Of a DNA stretch of 15,729 nucleotides, positions 14,884 through 15,729 are shown in pieces; within the stretch, counting starts at the first letter, position 1; every line of letters begins with the position of its first letter. The position numbers and the translations under genes are program-made. Origin of the DNA: JAFMKE01 sp047621945 (GTDB lineage: Bacteria > Bacteroidota > Bacteroidia > Chitinophagales > UBA8649). The DNA lies in assembly GCA_047621945.1 (NCBI GenBank), contig JBLHMK010000054.1, positions 1 through 15,729 on the forward strand, read 5' to 3'. The notes beneath the pieces were generated by a model. That model made no database searches and was not told the origin of the DNA. It saw nothing but the letters and a program-made list of their open reading frames with translations.

Positions 14884-15729
14884 CTATAATTCTTTGCTTA
14901 GGAATTGAATATCACAAGCTTCTTCAGCATAAGCCCAGAGCTTTCCTGCTAGTTGTTTATCTTTTGCTAATTCAGAACTCAAGCCAATTTCTGGATATCC
15001 AAATGTTTCAAACATATTTGCTGGGCCAATATACTCTCCACCTTTTAATATAGGGTCGATGGCGGCCCTCAATGTGGGTAGTACACCCATTGCTACGTTT
15101 TGCGTAAACACATTCGACAGTATAGACATCAATGAGTTATGTCTATTAATTGCTGTTTTAGTTAAGCCTGGATGTGCAGCAGTTGATTTAGCTTGCATAC
15201 CAGCTGCGGATAGCCGTTCTTGCAATTCAATTGAAAAAATTAAATCTGCTAGCTTACTTTGATTATACTCCCTTAGACTCTTGTATGAGCTTTCTGATTT
15301 CAGATTAGAGAAATTTATCCTTCCTGATAAATGAGCTAAACTACTCGTATTAACAACGCGTGAGTTTGGTGTATTTTCTATTAAATCAATTAATAGAGCA
15401 GTAAGTAAGAATGGGCCTAAGAAATTAATTCCAAAATGACTTTCAAAACCTTGGACCGTCTTGGATTCTGGAACCATCATAACTCCAGCATTGTTAATTA
15501 AAACATCCAATTTTGAATAATCCTTGAGTATTCCTTTTGCAAATGCTTTAATGGAATCAAAGTTTGCTAAATCTAAGATTCTTAGCTCAAGTTCTGCTTC
15601 TGGAAATTTCTTTAAAATCTTTTCCATGGCTTGCCTGCCTTTATCTTGATTACGCACAGCTAAAATTACTTTGGCGTTTTTCTCGGCGAGTACTTTGCTT
15701 GTTTCAAATCCAATACCACTATTTGCTCC
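14884..15729 (-). CDS. Short-chain dehydrogenase/reductase (retinol-dehydrogenase-like), N-terminus beyond the right edge
   Basis: The minus-strand frame is open from base 15729 to a TAG at 14884-14886, giving 281 visible residues. It begins within the Rossmann motif GANSGIG at the very edge, so about 10-20 N-terminal residues lie outside; a GTG at 15657 is internal and not the start. Visible features are the RNQDKG segment after the second beta strand (an Arg there favours NADPH), NNAG (79-82), the catalytic Ser in NTSSLAH (about 129-130) and the catalytic Tyr155 and Lys159 in YNQSK, followed by AAHPGLTKTAI. The order and the extended loop between Ser and Tyr match the retinol dehydrogenase/WW-domain oxidoreductase-like branch of the classical family. 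All catalytic residues are present, so it is probably an active oxidoreductase; substrate unknown. It converges on asmA with the hairpin pair between them. Confidence 0.92.
   Translation of the reverse strand, partial: GANSGIGFETSKVLAEKNAKVILAVRNQDKGRQAMEKILKKFPEAELELRILDLANFDSIKAFAKGILKDYSKLDVLINNAGVMMVPESKTVQGFESHFGINFLGPFLLTALLIDLIENTPNSRVVNTSSLAHLSGRINFSNLKSESSYKSLREYNQSKLADLIFSIELQERLSAAGMQAKSTAAHPGLTKTAINRHNSLMSILSNVFTQNVAMGVLPTLRAAIDPILKGGEYIGPANMFETFGYPEIGLSSELAKDKQLAGKLWAYAEEACDIQFLSKEL

Noticed and set aside
15655..15657. GTG as start of the dehydrogenase
   Set aside because: The frame continues upstream to the window edge with the GANSGIG cofactor motif, so the GTG codes for an internal valine.

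Overview
The window reads as chromosomal DNA of a Bacteroidota bacterium, most likely order Flavobacteriales. Supporting signs are a SecD-SecF fusion, a split-type transketolase N-terminal subunit, a type IX secretion (T9SS) C-terminal sorting domain, low GC content, and several promoter-like TAnnTTTG boxes of the Bacteroidota sigma factor. No rRNA, tRNA, CRISPR array or intact insertion sequence was seen.

Layout. Positions 1-3361 hold a minus-strand cluster: the transketolase N-terminal half, then two tandem paralogous exported von Willebrand factor A (VWA) proteins. The second of these runs off the left edge. Positions 3362-4025 are an intergenic stretch containing a decayed four-helix-bundle (23S rRNA intervening-sequence-type) gene with two in-frame stop codons, flanked by AT-rich AATT-type tracts, plus a strong hairpin terminator. 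Positions 4026-7115 are secDF on the minus strand with its own promoter. Positions 7245-11759 are a tightly packed minus-strand operon: guaA, a lipoprotein with a type-1 periplasmic-binding fold, and a T9SS-exported choice-of-anchor B protein. Positions 11760-11998 are a divergent promoter region. Positions 11999-14617 are a plus-strand AsmA-family protein. Positions 14618-14883 hold a pair of mutually inverted hairpin repeats. Positions 14884-15729 are a short-chain dehydrogenase on the minus strand whose N-terminus lies beyond the right edge.

How the genes relate. Most genes are housekeeping or envelope functions: SecDF powers Sec export; the VWA proteins, the lipoprotein and the choice-of-anchor B protein are predicted Sec substrates; the AsmA protein is an inner-membrane-anchored envelope factor. 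GuaA and the transketolase half are cytoplasmic metabolic enzymes whose genes lead the two gene clusters that also encode envelope proteins.

I found no convincing new multi-gene system. The points most worth a second look are the nonsense-decayed four-helix-bundle gene, the tandem VWA pair with four position-matched cysteines and a TTG start, the transketolase half without its partner, and the inverted repeat pair after asmA.
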